A DNA stretch of 45,510 nt from an uncultured Leptolyngbya sp. (lineage in GTDB: Bacteria; Cyanobacteriota; Cyanobacteriia; Phormidesmidales; Phormidesmidaceae), in contig CALBPH010000631.1 of assembly GCA_937899365.1 (NCBI GenBank), positions 1 through 45,510 on the forward strand. Reading direction: 5' to 3'. Position 1 is the stretch's first letter. The number at the start of each line of letters is the position of its first letter. A program made the position numbers and the translations under genes. Positions 45,100 through 45,510 of this stretch are shown here, in pieces. The notes beneath the pieces were generated by a model. It had not been told where the DNA came from and ran no database searches. It saw nothing but the letters and a program-made list of their open reading frames with translations.

Positions 45100-45510
45100 T
45101 CACGGACGCTCAAATAAAACTCGCTGCTCTTCCACCGATTGACGACACCAGCAGCCTTCTACATGATCGTTCACTAATCCCATTGCCTGCATAAAAGCGT
45201 AAGCCGTTGTGGGGCCAACAAAAGACCAGCCCCGCTTTTTCAAATCCTTGCTGAGGGCTATGGATTCCGGTGTTTTACTCAGCTGAGATAGGGTGGCGTA
45301 GTCATACTGGATGGGTCGCTCCGTCGGTTCATACTGCCAAAAATAGGCGGCAAGAGAGCCCCACTGCTCGACCAACTCACAGGCCCTTTGAGCATTATTG
45401 ATAACGGATTCGATTTTGCGGCGGTGACGAACAATGCCAGCGTTTTGCAACAGACGTTGCACATCTGATTCGGTGTAGAGCAGCTCAGCTTTCGAACTAA
45501 CCTCCATTTG
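45100..45510 (-). CDS. tag: DNA-3-methyladenine glycosylase I, 5' end outside window
   Basis: The C-terminal 136 residues of Tag: LLQNAGIVRHRRKIESVINN, FWQYEP, SLALSKDLKKRGW-like (ALSKDLKKRGWSFVGPTTAY) and FMQAMGLVNDHVEGCWC. Tag removes 3-methyladenine from alkylated DNA. The frame continues past the right edge, so the N-terminal part with the opening CxW region is missing. Confidence 0.9.
   Translation of the reverse strand, partial: QMEVSSKAELLYTESDVQRLLQNAGIVRHRRKIESVINNAQRACELVEQWGSLAAYFWQYEPTERPIQYDYATLSQLSKTPESIALSKDLKKRGWSFVGPTTAYAFMQAMGLVNDHVEGCWCRQSVEEQRVLFERP

Overview
The window looks like a chromosomal segment of a cyanobacterium, probably a saline or marine filamentous or unicellular lineage. 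It carries the cyanobacterial HIP1 octamer GCGATCGC about 18 times. It also has genes tied to oxygenic phototrophs or cyanobacteria: ycf54 (chlorophyll cyclase), a Psb35-like photosystem II protein, crtE, an apocarotenoid oxygenase, a cyanoexosortase A, DUF3386 and DUF4330 proteins, and a ClpS adaptor. A glucosylglycerol-phosphate phosphatase gene (ggpP/stpA) points to salt acclimation.

Layout. 1-6.1 kb: a partial B12-binding radical SAM gene, a STAS regulator, small conserved proteins, clpS with a CPBP protease, argF, a methyltransferase and a small gene broken by a stop codon. 6.5-13.4 kb: one co-oriented exopolysaccharide/exosortase block (DegT aminotransferase, cyanoexosortase A, its associated protein, Wza-like exporter, Wzc-like kinase). 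13.6-17.1 kb: ycf54, a secreted protein, then a leftward folD-crtE-PAP2-like group for C1 and isoprenoid metabolism. 17.3-24.3 kb: a lipoprotein, an apocarotenoid oxygenase, a BT1-family transporter broken by a stop codon, a secreted three-repeat protein, DUF4330, an M48 protease and coaX. The repeat protein sits behind a perfect CRP palindrome and an attenuator-like hairpin. 24.8-31.2 kb: ggpP (broken by a stop codon), a YciO/Sua5 protein, an AT-rich acyltransferase, and an NB-ARC/TPR STAND protein whose HTH domain is split off by two in-frame stops. 31.6-35.5 kb: uppS, a dehydrogenase, a lipoprotein, DUF3386 and msrA. 35.6-45.5 kb: a caspase-nSTAND1 protein, a 1.45-kb AT-rich non-coding stretch, a TPR protein, an SbcC-like ATPase without a visible zinc hook, a Psb35-like protein, an M17 aminopeptidase and a partial 3-methyladenine glycosylase.

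Most striking pattern. Four conserved reading frames are interrupted by clean in-frame TAA/TAG codons, with no frameshift and with family-like sequence continuing afterwards (stops near 6021, 19897, 25348 and 31007-31015). Intact neighbours end normally at TAG or TAA, so this is not a changed genetic code. Recent nonsense mutation, readthrough/suppression or assembly error are the options. The other notable items are the CRP/attenuator-controlled repeat protein and two STAND-type genes (one with a caspase domain) that resemble prokaryotic conflict or cell-death systems.
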